From Candidatus Sumerlaeota bacterium (GTDB lineage Bacteria; Sumerlaeota; Sumerlaeia; Sumerlaeales; Sumerlaeaceae), in assembly GCA_012513815.1 (NCBI GenBank), contig JAAZBM010000011.1, forward strand, positions 62,001 through 126,000: DNA of 64,000 nucleotides, read 5' to 3'. A program made the position numbers and the translations under genes. The notes under the pieces were generated by a model. The model saw only the letters and a program-made list of their open reading frames with translations, ran no database searches and was not told the DNA's origin. Positions 52,064 through 60,796 of the stretch are shown here, piece by piece. The number at the start of each line of letters is the position of its first letter. Within the stretch, counting starts at the first letter, position 1.

Positions 52064-54907
52064 ATGCTTAAGTCGTCAGAAATACGCCGTTTATACATCG
52101 AATTCTTTCAGGCACGCGAACACCATTTAGTCCCCAGTTCGCCGATTGTTCCTCCGGATGACCCCACCTTGCTTTTCACTACAGCGGGCATGGTCCAATT
52201 CAAGAGGCTCTATTCGGGCGCCGTGGAATTGCCTTATAAACGCGCGACTTCGGTGCAGAAATGTCTCCGTGCGGGCGGCAAGGGCAGTGACCTCGAGAAC
52301 GTCGGCCACACCTTGCGCCATCATACTTTCTTTGAGATGCTGGGCAACTTCAGCTTCGGCGACTACTTCAAACGCGAAGCCATTCACTGGGCATGGGAGT
52401 TCTCGACGGAAGTCCTCAAACTCGACAAGGCGCGGATTTACGCTAGTGTCTACAAGGATGACGACGAAGCATGGGACATTTGGACCAAGGAAATCGGGAT
52501 GCCCGAGGACCACATGGTGCGTCTGGGAGACAAGGATAACTTCTGGGGCCCCGCAGGCGAGACGGGCGCGTGCGGACCATGCAGTGAGATTTATTATGAC
52601 CGCGGAGCACAGTACGGCGAGGGGTTGACCTTCCAGTACGCGACAATCAATGACGACGACCCAATGACCCGTTACATCGAATATTGGAATTGCGTTTTCC
52701 CGCAGTATGACCAGCAGAAGGACGGGTCGCGCCCACCGCTGAAGAATCGCGGCGTTGATACGGGAATGGGACTCGAGCGCTTGTGCTGTATCGTTCAAGA
52801 TACGGCATCGCCATTCGAGACAGATTTGTTCCAACCCATTTGCGCCCACGTCATCAAGATTGCGGGACTTAAGGGAACTTACAAGGAATTGCCACTCAAG
52901 GTGAGACAACAGGTCAACGTCGTGGCCGACCACGTCCGAGCGCTGACTTTTGCGCTCAGCGAGGGCATCCTGCCGAGCAACGAAGGCCGCGGCTATGTGT
53001 TGCGCAGATTGCTTCGTCGTGCGGCACGATACGGAAAACACTTGGGCATCAATCGTCCGTTCATGGCGCCGATTGTTGACACAGTGGTTGAGGTTATGAG
53101 CGGTTTTTATCCAGACCTCAAAAAGCACGTGGCTATCATCAAGCGAGTGATTATGACCGAAGAGGAATCGTATGCGAATACGCTCGCCGTCGGGCAGCAT
53201 TACTTTGAGGCAGTCGTTGACAAAGCCAAAAATTCCAATGGAGTGATTGATGGCGAAGATGCGTTCAACCTGAGCACGACGCACGGTCTGCACATCGACG
53301 ACATCCGCGAGATGGCTGTGGATCAAGGATTGAAGCTCGACCAGAACAGTTATCTGGAGCACATCAAGGAGCACCAGAAAATCAGCCGTAAAGGCGCTAA
53401 AGGCTCGAAGTTTGGCGAACTGCAAGAACCACTGCGAGAGATTTTCGACCAGCACGGAGCAACGGTTTTCACAGGCTTCCCGATTGACGAAGAGGACATC
53501 GACCTCGATGCTCTTCTCGAATCTACGGAAGCTGACGCGAAGGATTTTGGGCCGGAACCCGAGCCGGAAGAAATCAATGAAGAAGATATGATTTCGATCC
53601 CCGAAGAAGAAGCCGATCAGCTCTGGGATGAGATTAACGCCTACCCCATGATTGAGTATGCGGGAATGACGCTGCTTGCCGCCTTTGCGGATGACAAGAG
53701 CATCAAGAGCGCCAAAGAAGGTGACGAGGTTGCTCTCGTTTTTGACGCGACGAACTTCTACGCGGAATCCGGTGGTCAGGTCGCAGACACAGGAAAATTC
53801 CTGTTCGAGCATGGCGAAGTTCAAATCACCGACGTGCAAAAAACGACTGAAGATATTTTCGTCCATTTCGGACTCGTCACACGTGGCTCGATTGCCATCA
53901 ACGAAGTGGCTGTGGGAATCATCGATGGCGACCGCCGTTGGGACATCATGCGCAATCACACAAGCGCCCATCTGCTGCAAGCCGCAATGAAGCAAGTTCT
54001 GGGCGACCACGTGACGCAGCAAGGCTCGTATGTGTGCCCGGATTATCTGCGCTTTGATTTCACAAATCCCGAAGCGGTCACGCCCGAACAAATCGAGAAA
54101 ATCGAGCGTATCGTCAACGAAAATATTCGCCGCGACATTGAGGTGTCGGCACGTGAACTGTCCATCGAAGACGCCCGCAAGGTGCCCGGAGTTGTCGCGC
54201 CGTTCGGCGAGAAATACGGTCAGCGTGTGCGCGTGATTGAAATTCCCGATTGCTCCGCGGAGTTCTGCGGTGGCACGCATATGCCGGCAACCGGAGGTAT
54301 CGGTACTTTCTTGATTAGAAGCGAGAGCGCCATCGCGTCCGGCATTCGCCGCATCGAGAGCGTGACGGGACGCGGTGCTGTCGAGATGATGCAACAGGAA
54401 CGCGCGTTGCTGTCGAAGATTGCCGGGAATCTCAGTGTTGGAGCGGAGTTGCTACCTGAGCGCATCGAAGCGATGCAAAACGAAATCAAGAATTTGCGGC
54501 ATGATATGGCGCAGGTCAAGGCCGCGCATCTTGCCGAGCAGGGAGCCACTTTCCTGCAACAGGCGCCGGTGTATGGCGACGACATCAAGGTCGTCTGCAA
54601 AGTCTTTGACGGCATGGACGGCACAATGTTGCGTCAGGTGTTTGACGGACTGAAGTCGCACCGCCCCGAAAAACTGGTGGCTGTTCTTGGAGCGAATAAT
54701 GCCGGCAAGGCAACTCTGCTCGCAGCTGCGACGCCGGATGTCACGAAGAAAGTTCATGCCGGGAATCTTATCAAGCAGCTCGCGCCTGTCATCGGCGGCA
54801 AGGGCGGCGGAAAGCCTGAAATGGCTCAGGCCGGTGGAACGGATACAGAAAAATTACAACAAGCAATTAGCACCGCAGAAAACACAATAAAGGAGTTGTT
54901 ACAATGA
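52064..54907 (+). CDS. alaS: Alanyl-tRNA synthetase with an acidic insertion
   Basis: 947 residues, about 70 longer than usual. Catalytic domain: FFQAREHHLVPSSPIVPPDD, TTAGMVQFKRLY, TFFEMLGNFSFGDYFK, GMGLERLCCIV. Editing domain: RNHTSAHLLQAAM and CSAEFCGGTH zinc residues. C-Ala domain near the end (GGKGGGKPEMAQAGG). Between about residues 480 and 530 sits an acidic stretch (EEDIDLDALLESTEADAKDF, EPEPEEINEEDMISIPEEEA) just before the editing domain (MTLLAAFADDK). Otherwise complete. It charges tRNA-Ala. The next gene overlaps by four bases. Confidence 0.96.
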   Translation: MLKSSEIRRLYIEFFQAREHHLVPSSPIVPPDDPTLLFTTAGMVQFKRLYSGAVELPYKRATSVQKCLRAGGKGSDLENVGHTLRHHTFFEMLGNFSFGDYFKREAIHWAWEFSTEVLKLDKARIYASVYKDDDEAWDIWTKEIGMPEDHMVRLGDKDNFWGPAGETGACGPCSEIYYDRGAQYGEGLTFQYATINDDDPMTRYIEYWNCVFPQYDQQKDGSRPPLKNRGVDTGMGLERLCCIVQDTASPFETDLFQPICAHVIKIAGLKGTYKELPLKVRQQVNVVADHVRALTFALSEGILPSNEGRGYVLRRLLRRAARYGKHLGINRPFMAPIVDTVVEVMSGFYPDLKKHVAIIKRVIMTEEESYANTLAVGQHYFEAVVDKAKNSNGVIDGEDAFNLSTTHGLHIDDIREMAVDQGLKLDQNSYLEHIKEHQKISRKGAKGSKFGELQEPLREIFDQHGATVFTGFPIDEEDIDLDALLESTEADAKDFGPEPEPEEINEEDMISIPEEEADQLWDEINAYPMIEYAGMTLLAAFADDKSIKSAKEGDEVALVFDATNFYAESGGQVADTGKFLFEHGEVQITDVQKTTEDIFVHFGLVTRGSIAINEVAVGIIDGDRRWDIMRNHTSAHLLQAAMKQVLGDHVTQQGSYVCPDYLRFDFTNPEAVTPEQIEKIERIVNENIRRDIEVSARELSIEDARKVPGVVAPFGEKYGQRVRVIEIPDCSAEFCGGTHMPATGGIGTFLIRSESAIASGIRRIESVTGRGAVEMMQQERALLSKIAGNLSVGAELLPERIEAMQNEIKNLRHDMAQVKAAHLAEQGATFLQQAPVYGDDIKVVCKVFDGMDGTMLRQVFDGLKSHRPEKLVAVLGANNAGKATLLAAATPDVTKKVHAGNLIKQLAPVIGGKGGGKPEMAQAGGTDTEKLQQAISTAENTIKELLQ

Positions 54908-55164
54908 CCAAAATGTTTACGATTGCAATGATGTTGTGCGCCGCAATGACGCTAACATCGTGCGGAATCCCTGTCACCTCGAGTGGTTATGGTCCTGTCG
55001 TTGGAGCCGGACTCAAAAAGCCAAGTGAGGTTCATCCGAACGCAAAGGCTTTTGCTTCGCAACAGGTCTCGCTCGATCAGGCTCTCGACACACCCGAATC
55101 GCGCGCTGACGGCGGAAGAGCAATCCTCGCGGCAATCAAGGATCTGCCTCCCAAAGGTAAATAA
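54904..55164 (+). CDS. Small lipoprotein of unknown function
   Basis: 86 residues. Signal TKMFTIAMMLCAAMTLTSC with lipobox LTSC (Cys about 20). The mature protein is short (about 66 residues), hydrophilic, with SSGYGPVVGAGLKKPSEVHP and an Ala/Lys-rich end. No family recognised. Its ATG overlaps the alaS stop (ATGA), so it depends on alaS translation, an unusual pairing. It could be an outer-membrane-facing lipoprotein. Confidence 0.72.
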   Translation: MTKMFTIAMMLCAAMTLTSCGIPVTSSGYGPVVGAGLKKPSEVHPNAKAFASQQVSLDQALDTPESRADGGRAILAAIKDLPPKGK

Positions 55165-55275
55165 TTCGCGACGCAGAAGCGTGACCGCTCGGAACGATAA
55201 TTGTCCGGCGTTTTTCTGCGATGACTATATAAAAGACTTGTGTCGTCGCTCAAAATGTTGTAGAGTATATAGAGT

Positions 55276-56823
55276 ATGAAACAATCGTCTAACAAATACA
55301 TATTCAGACGTCCATGGTGGCGAATGCTTGCGCCGATTTTGTTCGTCGCCGTTGTGTGGACTGTCCCCTATGCATGGCAACAAGTACAGGCGAACAACTA
55401 CGTTTCACCACAGCTTATCGTCTATCTGGCGGCCATCGAAAAATGGTTTCAGGCCAAAGGCCTTTCTACTCAGTTTATGTCATGGATTCCAATTGTACTG
55501 ACAATCCTCTTGCTGATTTGGTTCGTCAAAGGACTGCAATCTCTGGTGCTCACCGAAGACGGTTTGTATCGTTCATACTTTTTCTGGCGCACACGTTCGC
55601 TGCCGTGGGATGATGTGAAAGAGATTCGCATCGATCGCACTATCACTCGACTCGAAGACCATCGCAGCACAACACGCCGACTGGTACTGAAGTTTATGCC
55701 GGAGATTCGCTGGCTCTGGTCACCGAAAATCGTCATCGATAACGCGACGTATCCCGAGTATCCTTTCGCCGAAGCCATCGCTGTTCGCACGGGCGTATCG
55801 CACATGGCACGGCGCATGTATAGGCAAACCATGGAGACCGGCAAACCGGTCACCTTCGCGCCGATTGGATTTTCGGCAGGATTCGGCGGAACCATCATTT
55901 ATTGGGCCATCGCGTTCGCGCTTGTTTATGCGGCGCAGCAAGGTCAATGGTGGACAAATCCTCTGCTTACGCATTTTCCCATTCTCCTCTACACTAGCGC
56001 TGTTGTGCTTTTCTTTTGGGGAATTGACATCTTCTTTTATCGGCAGCTTGGTTGCGATGGCAAGAACTTGCTCATCATGCGTCGGAGTTTCGTGACGCAG
56101 ACCATACCTATCGCGGCAATCGACATCGACTCGATTGACATCCACAACAACGCACTCAAGATTTACGCTCGCATGCGCAAAGGCAAACAGCTAACGTGTG
56201 TCTACTCGACGAAAAGATTCATCCGCAATCGTGGAGCCATGCTGTGCATGATTCGCAGCATTTATGAATTTTTGCGCCGTCGCCATCTTGAAGCGATGAA
56301 AACAGATACGCAACGCATCAAGACTGTGCGGCTCGAAGATTATGCTCCGAGATTCAAGGGCGAGGACGAAAATGGTGACACGGATTCGGCGAGCGCCGAG
56401 ACGCCAAAGGCTCTGCCCGCGCCTGCGACGGAGGACAAACCACAAAACGAACAAGACGATGAATTCGATTCGTCGATGCCGGATGAGGTTGTCTATGTTC
56501 CTCAGACACCCGAAAAGAATCCTGATGTGTACACAAATGGAAACGGACTGTTTACGGAGACAACACCCGAGACTGATCCCCTGACTCCTGTGAGCGAGAG
56601 CGATAATGATGACGCCGCGGAGGACGACGCTCCCGGTCAAGAAGAAATCGCGCAGGAAGAACCGAAGCAGGCGCCCATGCCTCAGAAGCCGGCGACTCTG
56701 CAGAAACTCCCGGATGACTATGAACCCCCAACAATGTTAGAAGAAGAATTACCCGGTCTGGAGATTGATAAGGAAAGCCAGACACCAAAGACTAATGACG
56801 GCGACTCGAAATTGTGGCAATGA
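55276..56823 (+). CDS. Membrane protein with two PH-like domains and an acidic tail
   Basis: 515 residues. Four helices (ILFVAVVWTVPYAWQQVQ, IPIVLTILLLIWFVKG, GTIIYWAIAFALVYAAQ, FPILLYTSAVVLFFWGIDIF) flank two bacterial-PH-like segments: SLVLTEDGLYRSYFFWRTRS with LPWDDVKEIRIDR, and LGCDGKNLLIMRRSF with IDIDSIDIHNNALKI. From about residue 370 a 145-residue tail, rich in Glu, Asp and Pro, is predicted to be disordered and cytoplasmic. Similar PH-like (DUF304/YdbT-like) membrane proteins exist, mostly uncharacterised. It precedes the sensor kinase by 13 bases. It might scaffold or modulate envelope signalling; that is inference. Confidence 0.7.
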   Translation: MKQSSNKYIFRRPWWRMLAPILFVAVVWTVPYAWQQVQANNYVSPQLIVYLAAIEKWFQAKGLSTQFMSWIPIVLTILLLIWFVKGLQSLVLTEDGLYRSYFFWRTRSLPWDDVKEIRIDRTITRLEDHRSTTRRLVLKFMPEIRWLWSPKIVIDNATYPEYPFAEAIAVRTGVSHMARRMYRQTMETGKPVTFAPIGFSAGFGGTIIYWAIAFALVYAAQQGQWWTNPLLTHFPILLYTSAVVLFFWGIDIFFYRQLGCDGKNLLIMRRSFVTQTIPIAAIDIDSIDIHNNALKIYARMRKGKQLTCVYSTKRFIRNRGAMLCMIRSIYEFLRRRHLEAMKTDTQRIKTVRLEDYAPRFKGEDENGDTDSASAETPKALPAPATEDKPQNEQDDEFDSSMPDEVVYVPQTPEKNPDVYTNGNGLFTETTPETDPLTPVSESDNDDAAEDDAPGQEEIAQEEPKQAPMPQKPATLQKLPDDYEPPTMLEEELPGLEIDKESQTPKTNDGDSKLWQ

Positions 56824-56836
56824 GAGAGATGAGATT

Positions 56837-58582
56837 ATGACCGCTTATTTATATCCTGATTCGTCCATGAGACTGGAAAATAAGTTCTTTGCTCTTGGCG
56901 ACGGACAAACAACAATTGGCAGAAATCCCGCCAACACGATTGTGATTCTCCTCGCCAGCATATCGCGCTTTCATGCGACAATCGAGTGCAAAAATAATAA
57001 CTATTTCGTCAAAGACAACAATTCGAGCAACGGGACTTTCATCAACAGCATCAAGGTGCGCACGCTTCAACTTATCAAGGAAGGCGATGAACTGACATGC
57101 GGACACGCGCAGTTCATTTTCTCGTTCCTGCCGCCCGAAGACTACTTCTCAAAAGGTTCTTCATCGTTCCCGTCCATCGGCATCACACTTATCAATGACG
57201 AGAGCGATGACAACAACTCGCATGGAATGGTCATCGCGACACAGGCAACAGTTCCGAGTATCCAGCAAACATCGACACCCGATATGCTCGATGCGGAGCA
57301 GGGACGCCGTGCCATCCGACGTTTGGCAATTATCTACAAGTTGAACACGATTGTGAACAATTGCAAAACGCAGGAAGAGATTCTCAACAAGTCTATCGAC
57401 TTGCTGTTCGAGGCGCTGCCTGCGGATCACGCCGCCATCTTGCTGACGGACCCCCATGACAATATGCCGAAGCCTGTTCTGCTGAGACATCGAGACGAGG
57501 GCATCTCTGTCTTTACCGGTGGACGTGATGCGACGAATCAAAAGATGTCCATGACGGTCGAACAAAAAAATATCACTATCAGCCGGACAATGGTCAATCA
57601 ATGCATCACGCAACGTGTCACGATTCTTAGCTGTGATACACGGCTCGATGAACGATTCAAGAATAGCGAATCACTCATCATGAGCGGTGTCCGTGCCGCC
57701 ATCTGCGTGCCGCTGCTCCATCAAACCGATGTCCTCGGAGTTCTGTTTATCGACACGACCAATCCCGCAAGACTTTTCCAACAGGACGACGCGAACTTCC
57801 TTAGCTCGTTCGGACTTGACTTGGCACTGACTCTGGCGAACTATAACCTCAACGTCCAGAACTTGCATCAGGCAAGATTGGCAGCCATCGGGACGTCGTT
57901 CGCCGGACTCTCGCACAACATCAAGAACATCCTACAACTGGCAAAGGGCGGTATGGATCTCATGGAAACAGCCGTCGCGGCGGACAATCTGGGACAAATC
58001 AAGAGTTTCTGGCCACTGGTCAAAAAAGGCGTGGACCGCATGACGGTGCTCACGCAGGAAATCCTCGCGTTCTCAAATCAGCAGGTCGTCGAACTGCAAC
58101 CGATTGATGTCAACGCGACATTGGGCGAGATGGTTCAGAGTTTCTCGCAAACCGCCAGTAACAATATGGTAGACTTGCAACACGACTTTGAGGAGAATCT
58201 GCCGCCCTATAACCTGAACGCGGAAAACCTGACCAAGGCCATCATGAATCTACTTACGAACGCGATGGATGCCATGAGTGGACTGCCCGGGGTCATCATT
58301 GTAACGACGCAAAAGCTCGATAACGGAGATCTGTGCATCAAGGTGACCGATAACGGCCCGGGGATTCCCGCAGAGAAACTCGTGAGAATCTGGGAACCTT
58401 TCTATACCACCAAAGGCAACAAGGGAACCGGACTGGGCCTGACGATGACTCACAAGTACATCCAAGACATGAACGGAACAATTGAACTCGAGAGCGTCCT
58501 GAATCAGGGAACGACTTTCACAATCATTTTTCCGGCAATGAACAAAATGACAAATAATGCAAAAGACACAACAGGAGAGTAA
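56837..58582 (+). CDS. FHA-GAF-histidine kinase (soluble orphan sensor kinase)
   Basis: 581 residues from the ATG at 56837; a longer frame is rejected because it overlaps the upstream gene. An FHA domain (residues 1-100) shows TIGRNPANT, ISRFHATI and NSSNGTFI, so it binds phosphothreonine peptides. A GAF domain follows (about 190-335, LFEALPADHAAILL, GVRAAICVPLLHQTDVLGVL), then the dimerisation helix with GLSHNIKNILQLAKGG (His about 359) and an HATPase domain (NLLTNAMDAM, DNGPGIPAEK, TKGNKGTGLGLTM). No membrane segment, so cytoplasmic. No response regulator is in the window. FHA links it to Ser/Thr kinase signalling, an uncommon coupling. Confidence 0.87.
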   Translation: MTAYLYPDSSMRLENKFFALGDGQTTIGRNPANTIVILLASISRFHATIECKNNNYFVKDNNSSNGTFINSIKVRTLQLIKEGDELTCGHAQFIFSFLPPEDYFSKGSSSFPSIGITLINDESDDNNSHGMVIATQATVPSIQQTSTPDMLDAEQGRRAIRRLAIIYKLNTIVNNCKTQEEILNKSIDLLFEALPADHAAILLTDPHDNMPKPVLLRHRDEGISVFTGGRDATNQKMSMTVEQKNITISRTMVNQCITQRVTILSCDTRLDERFKNSESLIMSGVRAAICVPLLHQTDVLGVLFIDTTNPARLFQQDDANFLSSFGLDLALTLANYNLNVQNLHQARLAAIGTSFAGLSHNIKNILQLAKGGMDLMETAVAADNLGQIKSFWPLVKKGVDRMTVLTQEILAFSNQQVVELQPIDVNATLGEMVQSFSQTASNNMVDLQHDFEENLPPYNLNAENLTKAIMNLLTNAMDAMSGLPGVIIVTTQKLDNGDLCIKVTDNGPGIPAEKLVRIWEPFYTTKGNKGTGLGLTMTHKYIQDMNGTIELESVLNQGTTFTIIFPAMNKMTNNAKDTTGE

Positions 58583-58585
58583 GGA

Positions 58586-59578
58586 ATGAGAATTCCGAAT
58601 TCGTTTAGGATTGCACAAACACCAACACCGATTGAGTTTCTGCCCAAATTCAATGCGGAAATCGGAGGAGCCAATATCTGGGTGAAACGCGACGACCTCA
58701 CGGGGTCGGTTCTTACTGGGAACAAGGCTCGCAAACTGGAGTTTGTTATCGCCGAGGCCGCTGATATGGGCGCAAAGGTCATTATGACTTCCGGCGGATT
58801 ACAGAGCAATCACTGCCGCTCGACCGCGTTGGTTTGCGCAAAATTCGGACTGAAATGTCACCTCGTTCTCCGCGGCGAAAAGCCCGCTGTGCCTGATGGA
58901 AACCTACTGCTCGACATGTTGGCGGGCGCCGAAATCACCTATATTCCCGATGAGGGGTACGCCACAGGCAAGCCTCAAATCGTGGACGATATCATTGCCG
59001 ATTACACCAAGCAAGGCATCATCGCATACTGGTCGCCGATTGGTGCGAGCAACGCCGTTGGAAGTCTGGGATACATGGTCGCGTGGGACGAGATTATGCA
59101 GCAACAGGAAAACATGGGTGTCAAGTTTGATCATGTGGTTATCGCGACCGGAAGCGGCGGAAGTTTTGCCGGCCTCATCGCGGGACGCGCCATCGACGAG
59201 AGCGACGAGAAACCGCAGGTCTGGGGCGTCAATATCGGCAAGACGCAGGGCTATCCCACTGGCCCGATTCGCGACATCCTCAACGAGATTCAGGACAAAT
59301 ACGAGCTGTCGTTTACGGACGAAGCGTCACCCATCAATGTGATTGACGGTTTTGTCGGCGAGGGCTACGGCATCCCCTATCCCGAGGAAATCGAGACAAT
59401 CAAACTGGCAGCGCGAACTGAAGGGTTGATTTTGGATCCCGTCTACACGGGCAAGGCCTTCCATGCAGTGGTGACACGGGTGCGCGAAGGATTCTTCAAG
59501 CGCGACAAAAACATTCTCTACATCCATTCCGGTGGACTGTTTGGACTGTTCCCGCAACGCGACATTTTCTTCAAATAG
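58586..59578 (+). CDS. PLP enzyme of the D-cysteine desulfhydrase / ACC deaminase family
   Basis: 330 residues. Fold-type II PLP enzyme: IWVKRDDLTGSVLTGNKARK (PLP-Lys in TGNKARK, about 50), TSGGLQSNHCRSTALVCAKF, VVIATGSGGSFAGLIAG (phosphate-binding loop) and DPVYTGKAFHAVV. This set is typical of DcyD (D-cysteine to pyruvate, H2S, ammonia) and close to ACC deaminase; which substrate it uses cannot be decided. It starts 3 bases after the kinase stop, so it probably shares its transcript. Confidence 0.87.
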   Translation: MRIPNSFRIAQTPTPIEFLPKFNAEIGGANIWVKRDDLTGSVLTGNKARKLEFVIAEAADMGAKVIMTSGGLQSNHCRSTALVCAKFGLKCHLVLRGEKPAVPDGNLLLDMLAGAEITYIPDEGYATGKPQIVDDIIADYTKQGIIAYWSPIGASNAVGSLGYMVAWDEIMQQQENMGVKFDHVVIATGSGGSFAGLIAGRAIDESDEKPQVWGVNIGKTQGYPTGPIRDILNEIQDKYELSFTDEASPINVIDGFVGEGYGIPYPEEIETIKLAARTEGLILDPVYTGKAFHAVVTRVREGFFKRDKNILYIHSGGLFGLFPQRDIFFK

Positions 59579-59611
59579 TGTCTGTTGAACGAATTCAAAG
59601 GAAAGAGGACA

Positions 59612-60787
59612 ATGAACCGTAGAAATCACTCTATCTTTTTTACCGGCTGTTTTTTGGCCGCAGCGTTATCGTGTAGTGCCGAGGAAGCGTTGACTATTGA
59701 CAACTCGGACGCACAGTTTTCGAGCGCGAATAATCTCAAGGTCACCTGCCTGAAGTATCACGGTCTGTCGCCCGATTGCGGCGACCCGGCCTTTAGGCCG
59801 GACGTGTTCGACAAACAGATGAAGTGGTTGCGCGACAACAACTTCGAGTCGGTGGACTTGCCGCAACTCGTCGGTTGGATGCGAGAGGGCACTCCCGCTT
59901 TGCCCACGCGCCCCGTTCTGCTAGTGGCCGATGACAATTATATGTCGATTTATACCGTCGCTTTTCCGACGCTGAAAAAGTATGGCTTTACGGGCGTGAA
60001 CTGCGCCCATAGCCGCTATGTGGGGGTCAAGACGCAGTGGCCGCACCCCACGTGGGAACAGCTCAACGAGATGGAGCGTGACGGAACGATTATCACCGAA
60101 TCGCATAGTGCCACGCACCCAAACCTCAATCAGTGCGACGATGCAAAGTTGCACGATGAGATTTACGGGTCGAAAGCGGACTTTGAAAAGAACATGCCGG
60201 GGAAACGCGTGTTCTGTTTCGCCTACCCCATGGCCGTCATTGACGACCGCGCCACGGCAGCCGTGCGCATGGCCGGATACGGTTGCGCCATGTGCGGGCG
60301 CGATGGTCTCATCGACCGCGACACCGACCCCTATCTGATGACGCGATTCCTCGTTGACCCACGCACCACCTGCACCATGAAGATGTTTGAAGGATACGCC
60401 ACGGCGGGCCTTGGCTCCGGGCCATGGAAAACGGCCGACGCCGAAGACGCCGTCGGGGACAATTGCGCCATGGCGCCTGCCGGGGACGGAACCGCTAACG
60501 CCTGTTGGCAATGGACGCCCGACGCGACACGACCATATGCGATTGACGTGCGCATCCCTCGGTGTGCCACGCCCGCCGCGACGAACGCGATTTACACGAT
60601 TCGCCATCGCGACGGCATTTCGACTGTGAGCGTCAATCAGCGGACAAACTCCGGCAAGTGGCTCACGTTAGGCACGTTCCCACTGGCCAAGGGGCGCCCC
60701 GCCTATGTCGCCGTGAACAACAAGGCCGACGCGACTGTGCTCGCCGACGCCATTCGCATTTCACCAAGTCCGAAGAAAAAGGAATAA
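59612..60787 (+). CDS. Exported polysaccharide deacetylase (NodB-like) with golvesin-type C-domain, copy 1
   Basis: 391 residues from the ATG at 59612 (GGAAAGAGGA just upstream). Signal SIFFTGCFLAAALSCSA. NodB-like domain: LKYHGLSPDC at the start, VLLVADDNYMSIY (metal-ligand Asp pair about 106) and TESHSATHPNLN (His). The usual TFDDGY is altered to VADDNY. A C-terminal domain (about 280-391, ANACWQWTPDATRPYAIDVR, SGKWLTLGTFPLAKGRPAYV, VLADAIRIS) matches golvesin/Xly-type ligand-binding modules. It would remove acetyl groups from an amino sugar polymer outside the cell. Tandem paralogue of the next gene. Confidence 0.83.
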   Translation: MNRRNHSIFFTGCFLAAALSCSAEEALTIDNSDAQFSSANNLKVTCLKYHGLSPDCGDPAFRPDVFDKQMKWLRDNNFESVDLPQLVGWMREGTPALPTRPVLLVADDNYMSIYTVAFPTLKKYGFTGVNCAHSRYVGVKTQWPHPTWEQLNEMERDGTIITESHSATHPNLNQCDDAKLHDEIYGSKADFEKNMPGKRVFCFAYPMAVIDDRATAAVRMAGYGCAMCGRDGLIDRDTDPYLMTRFLVDPRTTCTMKMFEGYATAGLGSGPWKTADAEDAVGDNCAMAPAGDGTANACWQWTPDATRPYAIDVRIPRCATPAATNAIYTIRHRDGISTVSVNQRTNSGKWLTLGTFPLAKGRPAYVAVNNKADATVLADAIRISPSPKKKE

Positions 60788-60796
60788 CAATCAATT

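Noticed and set aside
52127-54394. Minus-strand open frame of 755 codons opposite alaS
   Set aside because: It lies wholly antisense to a clear alaS gene, shows no domain or signal, and follows from the codon pattern of alaS.
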